A stretch of DNA of 49,511 nucleotides from JAIXWP01 sp049318685 (GCA_049318685.1 JBMOFW010000002.1:1-49511), one strand, 5' to 3'. Positions 8,880 through 16,296 are shown, counted from the stretch's first letter. The notes: generated by a model not told the origin, from the sequence alone. Program-made: numbers and translations.

Positions 8880-8956
8880 GAACTCTGAACCCCGAACTCT
8901 GAACCCTGAACCCCGAACTCTGAACCCCGAACTCTGAACCCTGAACTCTGAATTCC
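8880..8956. repeat. Eleven tandem 7-bp units (GAACYCY) in the receptor leader
   Basis: From 8880 to 8956 the plus strand consists of eleven consecutive 7-mers of the form GAACTCT, GAACCCC or GAACCCT, ending in GAATTCC. The array lies between the predicted transcription start (about 8957) and the start codon (8834) of the TonB-dependent receptor. It would therefore form the 5' part of that gene's leader. Confidence 0.92.
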
Positions 8957-8960
8957 GGAT

Positions 8961-8968
8961 CAAAGCTA
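8961..8968 (-). promoter_or_regulatory. Receptor promoter -7 element
   Basis: CAAAGCTA on the plus strand reads TAGCTTTG on the minus strand, a full match to TAnnTTTG. Transcription would start near 8957 and run into the 7-bp repeat array. The DtxR-like operator covers the position where the -33 box should be. Confidence 0.55.
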
Positions 8969-8977
8969 ACTCATTTT

Positions 8978-8993
8978 GTTAGGCACTCCTAAC
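8978..8993. promoter_or_regulatory. Palindromic operator GTTAGG-CACT-CCTAAC, probable DtxR-family site
   Basis: A perfect 6-bp inverted repeat with a 4-bp spacer sits in the intergenic region between the receptor gene and the dtxR-like gene. The half-site TTAGG matches the core of known DtxR/IdeR operators (TTAGGTTAGSCTAACCTAA). Its position overlaps the expected -33 region of both divergent promoters, so metal-loaded regulator bound here could repress both genes. Confidence 0.7.
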
Positions 8994-9016
8994 TTTTAAC
9001 ATTCGGCATGATTTCA

Positions 9017-9024
9017 TATATTTG
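9017..9024 (+). promoter_or_regulatory. TAnnTTTG box 3 nt before the dtxR-like gene
   Basis: TATATTTG is followed by TTC and the ATG at 9028. This placement predicts a leaderless or nearly leaderless transcript. The palindromic operator lies about 24 nt upstream of the box, over the -33 region. Confidence 0.5.
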
Positions 9025-9027
9025 TTC

Positions 9028-9693
9028 ATGCTCAGTACTACCGAAGAAAACTACTTGAAAGCCATTCTGCACCTCACCTTAGAGAAAGGACAAGCAGAAG
9101 TGGGCACCAATGAACTTGCCGCAGAACTCGCGTTCAAACCAGCAACCGTCAATGAAATGCTCAAAAAACTCAAGGAGAAAAAACTCGTTTTACATGAGAA
9201 ATACGGTAAAATAACCTTGACCACGGCGGGAAAGAAATTAGCGGTCGAAACCATCCGCAAACACCGTCTTTGGGAAACGTTTCTTTTTGAAAAACTCCAT
9301 TTTACATGGGACGAAGTGCATGAAGTAGCAGAACAATTAGAACACATCCAAAGTAAAAAACTCATTGATCAGCTCGATCGTTTTTTAGGCTTCCCTACCG
9401 TTGATCCGCATGGTGAAATCATTCCCAATGCCCGCGGTGAATTCAAAATGCGCCCCAAAACCACGCTGAGCGAAGTAAGTTTAAACGAGAAATGCGAAGT
9501 GATTGGAGTGAAGGATGATTCTGCCGAATTCCTTCAATATGCGGATAAACTAGGCTGCACTATGCACGCCAAAATCAAAGTGCTCGCAATTCAATCTTTC
9601 GATCAAAGCATGGAGTTGGAAATCAAAAAACAGAAAGTAATGGTGAGTTCGCGATTTGCTGAAAATATCTATATCCACCGACTCAATCGTTGA
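9028..9693 (+). CDS. DtxR-family metal-dependent transcriptional regulator
   Basis: The 221-residue product starts with the typical family N-terminus 'MLSTTEENYLKAILHL', followed by a winged helix-turn-helix (residues about 1-70, with 'KPATVNEMLKKLKEKKLV') and a dimerisation and metal-binding domain ('HRLWETFLFEKLHFTWDEVHEVAEQLEH'). Its C-terminal 75 or so residues form an SH3-like FeoA-type domain. Such regulators sense Fe(II) or Mn(II) and repress uptake genes. The conserved metal ligands E and H of 'HEVAEQLEH' are present. The ATG at 9028 is preferred over the TTG at 9022, which lies in the promoter box. It is divergent from the TonB-dependent receptor and overlaps the convergent ClC gene by 25 nt. 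It is probably autoregulated through the palindrome at 8978-8993. Confidence 0.92.
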   Translation: MLSTTEENYLKAILHLTLEKGQAEVGTNELAAELAFKPATVNEMLKKLKEKKLVLHEKYGKITLTTAGKKLAVETIRKHRLWETFLFEKLHFTWDEVHEVAEQLEHIQSKKLIDQLDRFLGFPTVDPHGEIIPNARGEFKMRPKTTLSEVSLNEKCEVIGVKDDSAEFLQYADKLGCTMHAKIKVLAIQSFDQSMELEIKKQKVMVSSRFAENIYIHRLNR

Positions 9694-10838
9694 ACCTGTG
9701 CTGCTATAAAGCACACCGGAATCGCCAACCACAAACCTGATGGTGCAAACAATTCGGCCACAATAACCATCGCGGTAAATGGACTTTGAAACACCGCGCC
9801 AAACATGGCGGCCATACCCCACGCGGTCATCCAATCCAACGGCACGTTTGCCCAGCCACCGATGAAACTACCGGCAGCAGCGCCGATCATAAACAAGGGT
9901 GTCACCTCTCCCCCTTTAAATCCAAAGCTCAATGTGAGCGCAGTGAGTACCAATTTGATAACCGGAACGAACCAACTTTGTTGCTCATAAAAACTGGCTG
10001 AAATAATCGGTAGAGACAAACCAGTATAGGAATCCAAATGCAGGGCAAACATCACCACACCCAAGATCAACCCCCCAATGGCCGTTCGCCACATCCGATT
10101 CGGCAACCAGCCCGTAATCAGTGCACTCGCCTTGGTATGTAAAACAGTATAGATTAAAGCCAATAAGCCAACGACAACACCCACAAGCAAGGCCATCAAC
10201 ATCGTAGAAAATTCTTGACCTATGGGAGATGAAATATGATAATCTGCATGGGTCATCCCGGTCGCCAAGCACACATAATGCGCAGTAAACCCAGAAATGA
10301 TGACTGGGACAACCGTGTGACTATGTCCATTTTTTTTCCAAAGAAACTCAAAAGCGAAAACCGCTCCGGCCCAAGGGGTGCCAAACACGGAAGCAAAACC
10401 TCCGGCCACACCCATGCGCAGCAAGGCAGGTCGATGATGTTGTGCCAACCGCAAAAACCCACCGATCTGATCGGCCAATCCCGCGCCCATCTGCACTGCG
10501 GTTCCTTCACGGCCAACACTAGCGCCAAACAAATGCCCAATCAAGGTGCCGATCAAAACTAAAGGAGCCATCCATTTGGGCAATCGATGCTCGGGCTGCT
10601 TAAACTCACGCTTAATTAATGTATTCCCGACATCCGACTCTGGGCTGATGCGTGCGTATAAATACCCCACTACCAATCCACCTAAAGGCAACCCAAAAAG
10701 CAAGTAAGTATTCTCCTGAAATAAACCTGTAATTTCAGCCAAACTCCATAGAAATAAAGCGGAGGCCAAGCCTGAAACAACGCCAACAAATAAGCCCAAA
10801 GGCGTATAAATCAAGTATTTCTGCGCATGTCTACCCAT
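9669..10838 (-). CDS. ClC-family anion antiporter, probably of the fluoride (CLC-F) type
   Basis: The 389-residue integral membrane protein has ClC hallmarks. GREGT at residues 109-113 contains the gating glutamate E111, and GFKGGEVTPLF at 306-316 is also present. The usual chloride-type motif GSGIP is absent and is replaced by 'VGNTLI' (70-75), and the second motif is GREGT instead of GKEGP. From family knowledge these features belong to the fluoride/proton antiporter clade, which protects cells from cytoplasmic fluoride. This subtype call is an inference from motifs. No fluoride (crcB) riboswitch was recognised in the upstream sequence. Length is somewhat short but in the range of this clade. 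The gene overlaps the convergent dtxR-like gene by 25 nt. Confidence 0.8.
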   Translation of the reverse strand: MGRHAQKYLIYTPLGLFVGVVSGLASALFLWSLAEITGLFQENTYLLFGLPLGGLVVGYLYARISPESDVGNTLIKREFKQPEHRLPKWMAPLVLIGTLIGHLFGASVGREGTAVQMGAGLADQIGGFLRLAQHHRPALLRMGVAGGFASVFGTPWAGAVFAFEFLWKKNGHSHTVVPVIISGFTAHYVCLATGMTHADYHISSPIGQEFSTMLMALLVGVVVGLLALIYTVLHTKASALITGWLPNRMWRTAIGGLILGVVMFALHLDSYTGLSLPIISASFYEQQSWFVPVIKLVLTALTLSFGFKGGEVTPLFMIGAAAGSFIGGWANVPLDWMTAWGMAAMFGAVFQSPFTAMVIVAELFAPSGLWLAIPVCFIAAQVQRLSRWI

Positions 10839-10863
10839 ATAACAGATACATATCAGTGGTCTT

Positions 10864-10900
10864 AAATCACTATTTATTACGGAGTTTTACGTAGTGATTT
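10864..10900. promoter_or_regulatory. 9-bp inverted repeat upstream of the ClC gene
   Basis: AAATCACTA (10864-10872) and TAGTGATTT (10892-10900) are perfect inverted copies separated by 19 nt. The region also contains TTACGTA at 10887-10893 and again at 10910-10916. It lies 26-62 nt upstream of the ClC start and could be an operator or a leader hairpin. No regulator can be named. Confidence 0.45.
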
Positions 10901-10925
10901 TTCCGAGAATTACGTATTTCTACGC

Positions 10926-10956
10926 TTGAGTTGCGTGGCCTCATAAAATACTTTTG
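10926..10956 (+). promoter_or_regulatory. Bacteroidota-type promoter for candidate small RNA
   Basis: TTG at 10926-10928 and TACTTTTG at 10949-10956 are separated by 20 nt, close to the TTTG-N19-TAnnTTTG consensus. No protein-coding gene follows on the plus strand before a terminator-like hairpin at 11115, so this promoter appears to serve a non-coding RNA starting near 10961. Confidence 0.5.
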
Positions 10957-10960
10957 TAAA

Positions 10961-11140
10961 ACAAATAACGGAAACACTCAGAGAAATCCAACATAGATAC
11001 ACTCAAGTGGTGCAAACGAGCATCGCGGTTAAGGATACAACAACTAAATCAACGCAAGATTCTCTTTATGTTTCACCTTGGCACTTAATCCGAGGTAAAC
11101 CAAAAATCAACATCGGTAGCCTGCGCTACCTTTGTTGTTT
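10961..11140 (+). ncRNA. Candidate structured small RNA, about 180 nt
   Basis: The 300-nt gap between the ClC and PPTase genes contains a plus-strand promoter and, about 180 nt later, a hairpin with a T-rich tail. Between them I see a long-range pairing AGAGAA(A)TC (10980-10988) with GATTCTCT (11058-11065). A strong hairpin spans 11070-11100, with an 11-bp stem, one bulged C and an 8-nt loop (ACCTTGG pairs with CCGAGGT). The last element is the GGTAGC-CTGC-GCTACC hairpin. No open reading frame longer than a few codons is present. The size would suit 6S RNA, but no known family was recognised with confidence. Confidence 0.42.
11115..11140. terminator. Hairpin terminator, probably bidirectional
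   Basis: GGTAGC (11115-11120), loop CTGC, GCTACC (11125-11130), then TTTGTTGTTT on the plus strand. On the minus strand it follows the PPTase stop codon and is followed by a T-containing tract, so it could terminate that gene too. Confidence 0.55.
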
Positions 11141-11759
11141 ATAGGGTATAGATAAGATGATAACCATGTAAATAGATATGCTCCAACTCGAACCGTTGAG
11201 CTCCATGTCGCCCTTGATAATCCAATTGAAGTAAAGACTGATCAATCGCAAAAGGGCGAGTCACCATGTCTTCGGCAAAGATCACTTCTTCTCCGTAGTA
11301 CTTAAAAACGGCCTCTTTTGCACTCCAAATCATGGTCAAATAGGCCAATTCATCGGAGCTCCATCCGGCACGCATCAATTCATCCGGATGACAAAACTTC
11401 TTCTTGATACGCTCTAATTTTTCATCAACACCCTGTATATCCAAGCCACATTCATGATCACAAACGTAAAGTCCTGCCAATGCACCACTATGTGAAAAAC
11501 TAACATGCACGGGGCCTTCAATGTAAGGCTTTCCATTCGAGCGCGCCTTTAAAGCCACATTGCCAACAGCGATTTGAAGTAAAATCCTATTCATTAGCCA
11601 TTCTTGTTTTCGCTTTTCCAAAACAATGGCATCATACACCAAGCGCTGCTCCGGAGAAAAAGAAAACCTGCCCTCCAGTTCAGATAGTGACTCCGTCACC
11701 TTCCAAACCAAGAGCCTCCCCGAATTTGATTGATTATTCTGATAAATCAGCAATGGCAT
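11139..11759 (-). CDS. 4'-phosphopantetheinyl transferase superfamily protein
   Basis: The 206-residue product carries the signature of phosphopantetheinyl transferases: 'GLDIQ' (metal-binding Asp) and 'WSAKEAVFKYYG', the W-x-x-K-E-A motif, with an upstream 'VSFSHSGALAG' segment. The enzyme transfers the phosphopantetheine arm of CoA to a serine of a carrier protein. The size and the shape of the N-terminus resemble Bacteroidota Sfp/EntD-like members rather than the 120-residue AcpS type. The frame is open upstream, but the ATG at 11759 ('MPLLIYQNNQ') gives the normal family N-terminus. It is divergent from ahcY; no carrier-protein or synthase genes are nearby, so its target is unknown. Confidence 0.85.
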   Translation of the reverse strand: MPLLIYQNNQSNSGRLLVWKVTESLSELEGRFSFSPEQRLVYDAIVLEKRKQEWLMNRILLQIAVGNVALKARSNGKPYIEGPVHVSFSHSGALAGLYVCDHECGLDIQGVDEKLERIKKKFCHPDELMRAGWSSDELAYLTMIWSAKEAVFKYYGEEVIFAEDMVTRPFAIDQSLLQLDYQGRHGAQRFELEHIYLHGYHLIYTL

Positions 11760-11824
11760 ATTGAACAAATTACACCACGCAAGTGTATGGAGAATGTGCA
11801 TACACAACAAAAGAAGATTATTTG

Positions 11825-11832
11825 TACCTTTG
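11825..11832 (+). promoter_or_regulatory. ahcY promoter -7 element
   Basis: TACCTTTG followed by CACC matches TAnnTTTG and predicts a start near 11836, giving a leader of about 37 nt for ahcY. The position also argues against a start codon at the open-frame ATG 11783, which would lie upstream of the transcript. Confidence 0.5.
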
Positions 11833-11872
11833 CACCTCGTTTTCAAACGATTATTTCAAAAACACAAGCATA

Positions 11873-13192
11873 ATGAGCACTGTAACTTCAGAAAAAGTGA
11901 CGAATTACAAAGTTAAAGACATGAGCCTCGCCGAATGGGGCCGCAAAGAAATCAAACTCGCTGAGGCTGAAATGCCCGGTTTGATGTCTCTTCGCACAGA
12001 ATTCGGACCAACCAAACCCCTCAAAGGTGCACGCATCGCTGGATGCCTTCACATGACGATCCAAACCGCAGTATTGATCGAAACCCTCGTGGAACTCGGC
12101 GCTGACGTTAGCTGGAGCTCATGCAACATCTTCTCTACCCAAGACCACGCTGCTGCTGCTATCGCTGCGGCCGGTATCCCTGTTTTTGCTTGGAAGGGAA
12201 TGAACGCTGAAGAATTCGATTGGTGTATCGAACAAACATTGCACGCCTTCCCAGGTGGACAAGCCCTCAATATGATCCTCGACGATGGTGGTGACCTCAC
12301 CAACATGGTTTTCGATAAATTCCCCGAACTCGCTGCAGGTATCCAAGGTATCTCTGAAGAAACCACTACTGGTGTTCTCCGTCTTCATGAGCGTGAGAAA
12401 AATGGCACATTGTTATTGCCTGCAATCAACATCAACGATAGCGTGACCAAATCGAAATTCGACAACAAATACGGTTGTCGCGAATCATTGGTTGATGCCA
12501 TCCGCCGCGCTACCGACCTGATGATGGCTGGCAAAATCGCAGTAGTTGCAGGTTATGGTGATGTTGGAAAAGGTTCTGCTGATTCTTTGCGCAACGCTGG
12601 TGTTCGTGTTATCGTGACCGAAATCGATCCAATCTGCGCGCTTCAAGCTGCTATGGAAGGATATGAAGTAAAGAAAATGGATACTGCAATCAAAGAAGCA
12701 GATATCGTAGTAACAGCTACTGGTAACTTCCAAATCATCGTTGACCGCCACTTCAAAGCCATGAAGCACAATGCAGTGGTTTGCAACATCGGTCACTTCG
12801 ACAACGAAATCGATATGGCTTGGTTGAACACCAATTACGGTCACACCAAAGACACCATCAAACCACAAGTGGATAAATACACCATCGATGGTAAAGACAT
12901 CATCGTATTGGCTGAAGGTCGTTTGGTAAACCTCGGTTGCGCTACTGGTCACCCATCTTTCGTGATGAGTAACTCATTCACCAACCAAACACTCGCTCAA
13001 CTCGAGTTGTGGATCAACCACGATAAATATGAAAACAAAGTATACGTTCTTCCAAAACACTTGGATGAAAAAGTAGCTATGCTTCACCTTGAGAAAATCG
13101 GTGTAGAATTGGATACCCTCACTACCGAACAAGCCCAATATATTGGCGTAAACGTAGAAGGTCCATTCAAAAACGATGCTTACCGTTACTAA
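11873..13192 (+). CDS. ahcY: Adenosylhomocysteinase
   Basis: The 439-residue protein is S-adenosyl-L-homocysteine hydrolase, which splits SAH into adenosine and homocysteine in the activated methyl cycle. It shows the family motifs 'GCLHMTIQTAVLIETL', 'SCNIFSTQDHAAAAI', the NAD-binding loop 'GYGDVGKGSA', and the invariant C-terminus 'KNDAYRY'. The chosen ATG at 11873 lies downstream of the predicted promoter and yields the usual N-terminus. Codon use here is noticeably tidier (many GCT, GGT, AAA/GAA and ATC codons) than in the neighbours, as expected for a highly expressed housekeeping gene. A strong terminator follows. Confidence 0.97.
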   Translation: MSTVTSEKVTNYKVKDMSLAEWGRKEIKLAEAEMPGLMSLRTEFGPTKPLKGARIAGCLHMTIQTAVLIETLVELGADVSWSSCNIFSTQDHAAAAIAAAGIPVFAWKGMNAEEFDWCIEQTLHAFPGGQALNMILDDGGDLTNMVFDKFPELAAGIQGISEETTTGVLRLHEREKNGTLLLPAININDSVTKSKFDNKYGCRESLVDAIRRATDLMMAGKIAVVAGYGDVGKGSADSLRNAGVRVIVTEIDPICALQAAMEGYEVKKMDTAIKEADIVVTATGNFQIIVDRHFKAMKHNAVVCNIGHFDNEIDMAWLNTNYGHTKDTIKPQVDKYTIDGKDIIVLAEGRLVNLGCATGHPSFVMSNSFTNQTLAQLELWINHDKYENKVYVLPKHLDEKVAMLHLEKIGVELDTLTTEQAQYIGVNVEGPFKNDAYRY

Positions 13193-13220
13193 GATTCCGA
13201 ATTCGGATTTCAAATAAAAT

Positions 13221-13249
13221 AAGCTCTCCTTCGGGGGAGCTTTTTTTTT
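13221..13249 (+). terminator. Intrinsic terminator of ahcY
   Basis: An AGCTCTCC-TTCG-GGGGAGCT hairpin with a UUCG-type tetraloop is followed by nine T residues. The end of the T-tract runs directly into the TACCTTTA box that precedes the RlpA-like gene. Confidence 0.9.
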
Positions 13250-13256
13250 ACCTTTA
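13249..13256 (+). promoter_or_regulatory. Near-consensus -7 box 4 nt before the RlpA-like gene
   Basis: TACCTTTA differs from TAnnTTTG only in the last base and is separated from the ATG at 13261 by AACA. The box overlaps the T-tract of the ahcY terminator. It shows the same 4-nt spacing as other boxes in this window. Confidence 0.35.
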
Positions 13257-13260
13257 AACA

Positions 13261-14061
13261 ATGAAGTGGATACTATCATTGATCGCATGCCTGTATGTCC
13301 TTATCGGTCAAGCACAGGAAAAAATCACAACCGGCACGGCAAGCTATTATGCCAATAAATTCGAAGGGAGAAAAACAAGTTCGGGTGAAATATTTCGTCA
13401 AGATAGCCTCACAGCTGCACATAAAAAATTGCCTTTCGGCACTTACGTTAGAGTAACTAACCTGAGCAATGACAGTGTGGTGGTGGTAAAAATCAACGAC
13501 CGTCTTCCACAGAAATCAAAACGCTCAATTGACCTCACCATGGCCGCTGCCAAGCAACTCAACTTTGTGCAAAAAGGCCTCACCAAAGTCCAAATCGAGG
13601 TCTTGGAAGTCGCCAAACCACTCAACCGTTCACCGGTCGATACATTCACCTTCACAAAAAATGATTTTTTGTTTTACAAGGATTCTATCGATCAATTCCT
13701 CATCCAAAACCACGATTCCATCGGTGTGTTGCGCACACGCGAGGCGCTGCTAGCCATCGACACCACGATAGTCAGCCAACATCTCGGCACATACTATCAA
13801 ATGCTTGCCGGTACCTATTTGCATTCGGAATGGATACACACAGATTACAATACCAGACAAACCGCCATTGCCTATTTGTACAAAGCCTATTTTCATGATA
13901 GAAAAAACAGAGACATCCTCCGCCCATTGATGTTGGCACTGGCAGAGAACAAACGGTGCGGTGAAACACGAAAAATCTATGGAGATTATCTGGCCTTCAC
14001 TCCGCGCGACAAATGCGAAGAAGGCGATGCCCAATTTATTGGTTCACGTTGTTCTGATTAA
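13261..14061 (+). CDS. Septal ring lytic transglycosylase RlpA-like protein
   Basis: The 266-residue product has a signal peptide (1-19, ending 'GQAQ') and an RlpA-type double-psi beta-barrel at residues about 24-115. The conserved segments 'GTASYYANKFEGRKTSSGEIF', 'TAAHKKLPFGTYVRVTNL' and 'VKINDRLPQ..RSIDLTMAAAKQL' are all present. In the family the aspartate of 'INDR' is catalytic and cleaves naked glycan strands. Unlike E. coli RlpA there is no lipobox cysteine. The C-terminal 150 residues contain no domain I recognise (no SPOR domain). The gene lies 3 nt upstream of nnr and is probably cotranscribed with it. Confidence 0.85.
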   Translation: MKWILSLIACLYVLIGQAQEKITTGTASYYANKFEGRKTSSGEIFRQDSLTAAHKKLPFGTYVRVTNLSNDSVVVVKINDRLPQKSKRSIDLTMAAAKQLNFVQKGLTKVQIEVLEVAKPLNRSPVDTFTFTKNDFLFYKDSIDQFLIQNHDSIGVLRTREALLAIDTTIVSQHLGTYYQMLAGTYLHSEWIHTDYNTRQTAIAYLYKAYFHDRKNRDILRPLMLALAENKRCGETRKIYGDYLAFTPRDKCEEGDAQFIGSRCSD

Positions 14062-14064
14062 TTT

Positions 14065-15519
14065 ATGAAAATATTCACCGCATCGCAAATACGTCGCGCT
14101 GATCAGTACACGATCATCCACGAACCAATTGCCTCGATCGACCTGATGGAGCGCGCTGCACAGGCCTGTGTTACACAACTGATCGCACATTTTCCACATC
14201 AGCAACACTTTACAATTTGCTGCGGTCCGGGCAATAACGGGGGCGACGGATTGGCCATGAGCAGATTATTATTAGAGAAAAATTTTGAGGTTTCGACCTA
14301 CATCATTGAAAGCGAAAAAAACTCAACAGACCACCAAATCAACTACCAACGCCTGCTTCAAACACCCGGCTGTGAAATCAAAGCATTTCATCAACAAACC
14401 GATATCACCCCGAACGAACGTTCGGTTTTAATAGATTGTCTGCTAGGCACCGGCGTGACGCGTCCCGTCGAGGGCGAGTTGGCCGAATTGATCCAACATC
14501 TCAACCAAAGCTTCAAAACAATCATTTCCATCGACGTCCCTTCAGGCATGCATTGCGATGAACACACCATCGGCCCGTCCATCAATGCCTCAGAAACATG
14601 GACTTTCCAATGGGTGAAAAAGGCTTTTTTATTTCCGGAAAATCATATCCGCGTCGGCGACTGGAGTATTGTTAACATTGGCCTTTCACCTGAATTCGAA
14701 ATGCAGGAACCTTCATCGTTTCTCTTATTGGATGAAAATATGATGGCAGACATCCGTAAACCTCGCGACAAGTTTGCCCATAAAGGAAACTTTGGCCACG
14801 CGCTGATTATCGCCGGATCAAAAGGCAAAATGGGCGCCGCCGTCATCGCTGCTCGAGCCTGTCTGCGCAGCGGTGTAGGATTACTCACCTGCGCGATTCC
14901 CGAGCGCGGAGAAATCATCATGCAAACCACCAATCCGGAAGCGATGGTGCTGCTCGATGTTGACCAAGATGTCATCACCCAACTGCCCGATATTCACAAT
15001 TACAAAGCGATCGGTATTGGTCCCGGTTTGGGAACAGATGCGCGGTCTGCACAAGTAGTGAAGTCTCTGCTACAAACAGCTGCATGTCCACTCCTCATCG
15101 ATGCGGATGCGCTCAATTGCATTGCCCATCAGCAATGGCAAGCACTCCTTCCTAAACGGTGCATACTCACTCCACATGTCAAGGAATTTGAACGTCTCTT
15201 TGGCACCACAAAAAATGATTTCGAACGACATCAATTGCAAATTGAATCATCAATTAAATACGGTATCATCATCGTCTTGAAAGGTGCACACACCTGCATC
15301 ACCACGCCCGAAGGACTTGTCTATTTCAACAATACCGGCAATCCGGGTTTGGCCAAAGGCGGCAGTGGCGATCTCCTCAGCGGTATCATCACCGCCTACC
15401 TCGCCCAAGGCTATACTCCGCAACAGGCAGCCCTTCTCGGCGTCTACGATCATGGCCACGCCGCCGACCTCACCGCCCAACGCCTTGGACAACAAGCCAT
15501 GCTACCGACCGATCTTTAG
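14065..15519 (+). CDS. nnr: Bifunctional NAD(P)H-hydrate epimerase / ADP-dependent NAD(P)H-hydrate dehydratase
   Basis: The 484-residue protein repairs hydrated NAD(P)H. The N-terminal YjeF-type epimerase domain (about 1-210) carries 'CGPGNNGGDGLAMSRLL', and the C-terminal ribokinase-like dehydratase domain (about 225-480) carries 'KGNFGHALIIAGSKGKMG' and 'GNPGLAKGGSGDLLSGII' with the catalytic Asp of GGSGD. The overall length is near normal for the fused form. It starts 3 nt after the RlpA-like gene and runs to just before the promoter of the rluF-like gene. Confidence 0.95.
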   Translation: MKIFTASQIRRADQYTIIHEPIASIDLMERAAQACVTQLIAHFPHQQHFTICCGPGNNGGDGLAMSRLLLEKNFEVSTYIIESEKNSTDHQINYQRLLQTPGCEIKAFHQQTDITPNERSVLIDCLLGTGVTRPVEGELAELIQHLNQSFKTIISIDVPSGMHCDEHTIGPSINASETWTFQWVKKAFLFPENHIRVGDWSIVNIGLSPEFEMQEPSSFLLLDENMMADIRKPRDKFAHKGNFGHALIIAGSKGKMGAAVIAARACLRSGVGLLTCAIPERGEIIMQTTNPEAMVLLDVDQDVITQLPDIHNYKAIGIGPGLGTDARSAQVVKSLLQTAACPLLIDADALNCIAHQQWQALLPKRCILTPHVKEFERLFGTTKNDFERHQLQIESSIKYGIIIVLKGAHTCITTPEGLVYFNNTGNPGLAKGGSGDLLSGIITAYLAQGYTPQQAALLGVYDHGHAADLTAQRLGQQAMLPTDL

Positions 15520-15534
15520 ACCTTAAGTTTGACA

Positions 15535-15542
15535 TATTTTTG
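15535..15542 (+). promoter_or_regulatory. TAnnTTTG box 4 nt before the rluF-like gene
   Basis: TATTTTTG is followed by TGCT and the ATG at 15547. It again predicts a transcript start at the start codon. Confidence 0.5.
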
Positions 15543-15546
15543 TGCT

Positions 15547-16296
15547 ATGGAAGAATTCTCCGTGAGGATCAATAAATACCTAAGCGAAGTGGGCTTTTGC
15601 TCGCGTCGCGCTGCCGATACACTCATCGAACAGGGTCGTGTGACGATCAATGGCAAAGTGCCGGAAATGGGGACTAAAGTGAAAAAAGGCGATGATGTGC
15701 GTGTCGATGGCAAACGGATCACCGAATCGGTGCATGAGCATGTCTACATTGCCTTCAACAAACCTATTGGCATTGTTTGCACCACAGATACCGAAAAAGA
15801 AAAAAACAACATCATAGATTACATCAGATACCCGACGCGAATCTTTCCTATCGGGCGACTCGACAAACCCAGTGAAGGCCTCATTCTTTTGACCAGCGAC
15901 GGCGATATCGTCAACAAAATTTTACGCGCACGAAATAATCACGAAAAGGAATACTTGGTGACGGTAGACAAACCGATCAATCCCGAATTTGTGAAGCGCA
16001 TGTCGAATGGTATTCCCATCCTCGACACGGTGACACGCCCTTGCTTCGTAGAGCAAACCGGACGGAATAGTTTCCGCATTATTCTCACCCAGGGTCTTAA
16101 TCGTCAGATCCGCCGCATGTGTGAATACCTCGGTTACGAGGTCACGAAACTCAAGCGCATTCGTATCATGAATATCCAGCTCGATATGCCCATAGGCAAA
16201 TGGCGCTACCTCACACCCACCGAATTAAAAGACCTCAATAAACTCACCGAAAACTCTGACAAAACCTTCACCCCCCCTCAACCCCATAACCCCTAA
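15547..16296 (+). CDS. 23S rRNA pseudouridine synthase, RluF/RluB type
   Basis: The 249-residue product has an N-terminal S4 RNA-binding domain ('VRINKYLSEVGFCSRRAADTLIEQG', residues about 4-60). The RsuA-family catalytic domain contains 'FPIGRLDKPSEGLILLT', whose Asp is the active-site nucleophile, and the C-terminal motif 'LTQGLNRQIRRMCEYLGYEV'. The last motif with 'GLNRQIRRMCEYLG' resembles RluF, which modifies U2604 in E. coli, but the exact target is not certain. The ATG at 15547 is chosen because the upstream frame lies within the promoter box. The last ten residues, 'FTPPQPHNP' and neighbours, are encoded by C-rich short repeats, and the stop codon lies in that tract. Confidence 0.88.
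   Translation: MEEFSVRINKYLSEVGFCSRRAADTLIEQGRVTINGKVPEMGTKVKKGDDVRVDGKRITESVHEHVYIAFNKPIGIVCTTDTEKEKNNIIDYIRYPTRIFPIGRLDKPSEGLILLTSDGDIVNKILRARNNHEKEYLVTVDKPINPEFVKRMSNGIPILDTVTRPCFVEQTGRNSFRIILTQGLNRQIRRMCEYLGYEVTKLKRIRIMNIQLDMPIGKWRYLTPTELKDLNKLTENSDKTFTPPQPHNP

Noticed and set aside
8880..8956. Possible CRISPR array
   Set aside because: The units are only 7 bp long and contiguous, without spacers, and no cas gene is present.
8835..8963. N-terminal extension of the TonB-dependent receptor starting at TTG 8963
   Set aside because: The extension is encoded by 7-bp tandem repeats, its start codon lies in the promoter box, and a normal signal peptide begins at the ATG at 8834.
10839..10960. 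Fluoride riboswitch upstream of the ClC gene
   Set aside because: The conserved GGCGATGG-type start and pseudoknot partner of the crcB motif were not found on the minus strand.
10961..11140. tRNA or tmRNA gene
   Set aside because: No cloverleaf, no T-loop GTTCGAATC-like sequence and no CCA end were seen.
11783..11872. 30-residue N-terminal extension of AhcY
   Set aside because: The predicted promoter at 11825-11832 lies downstream of the ATG at 11783, and the family N-terminus begins at 11873.
12485..12952. 155-codon open frame on the minus strand
   Set aside because: Antisense to ahcY, a highly biased gene in which long antisense frames are expected.
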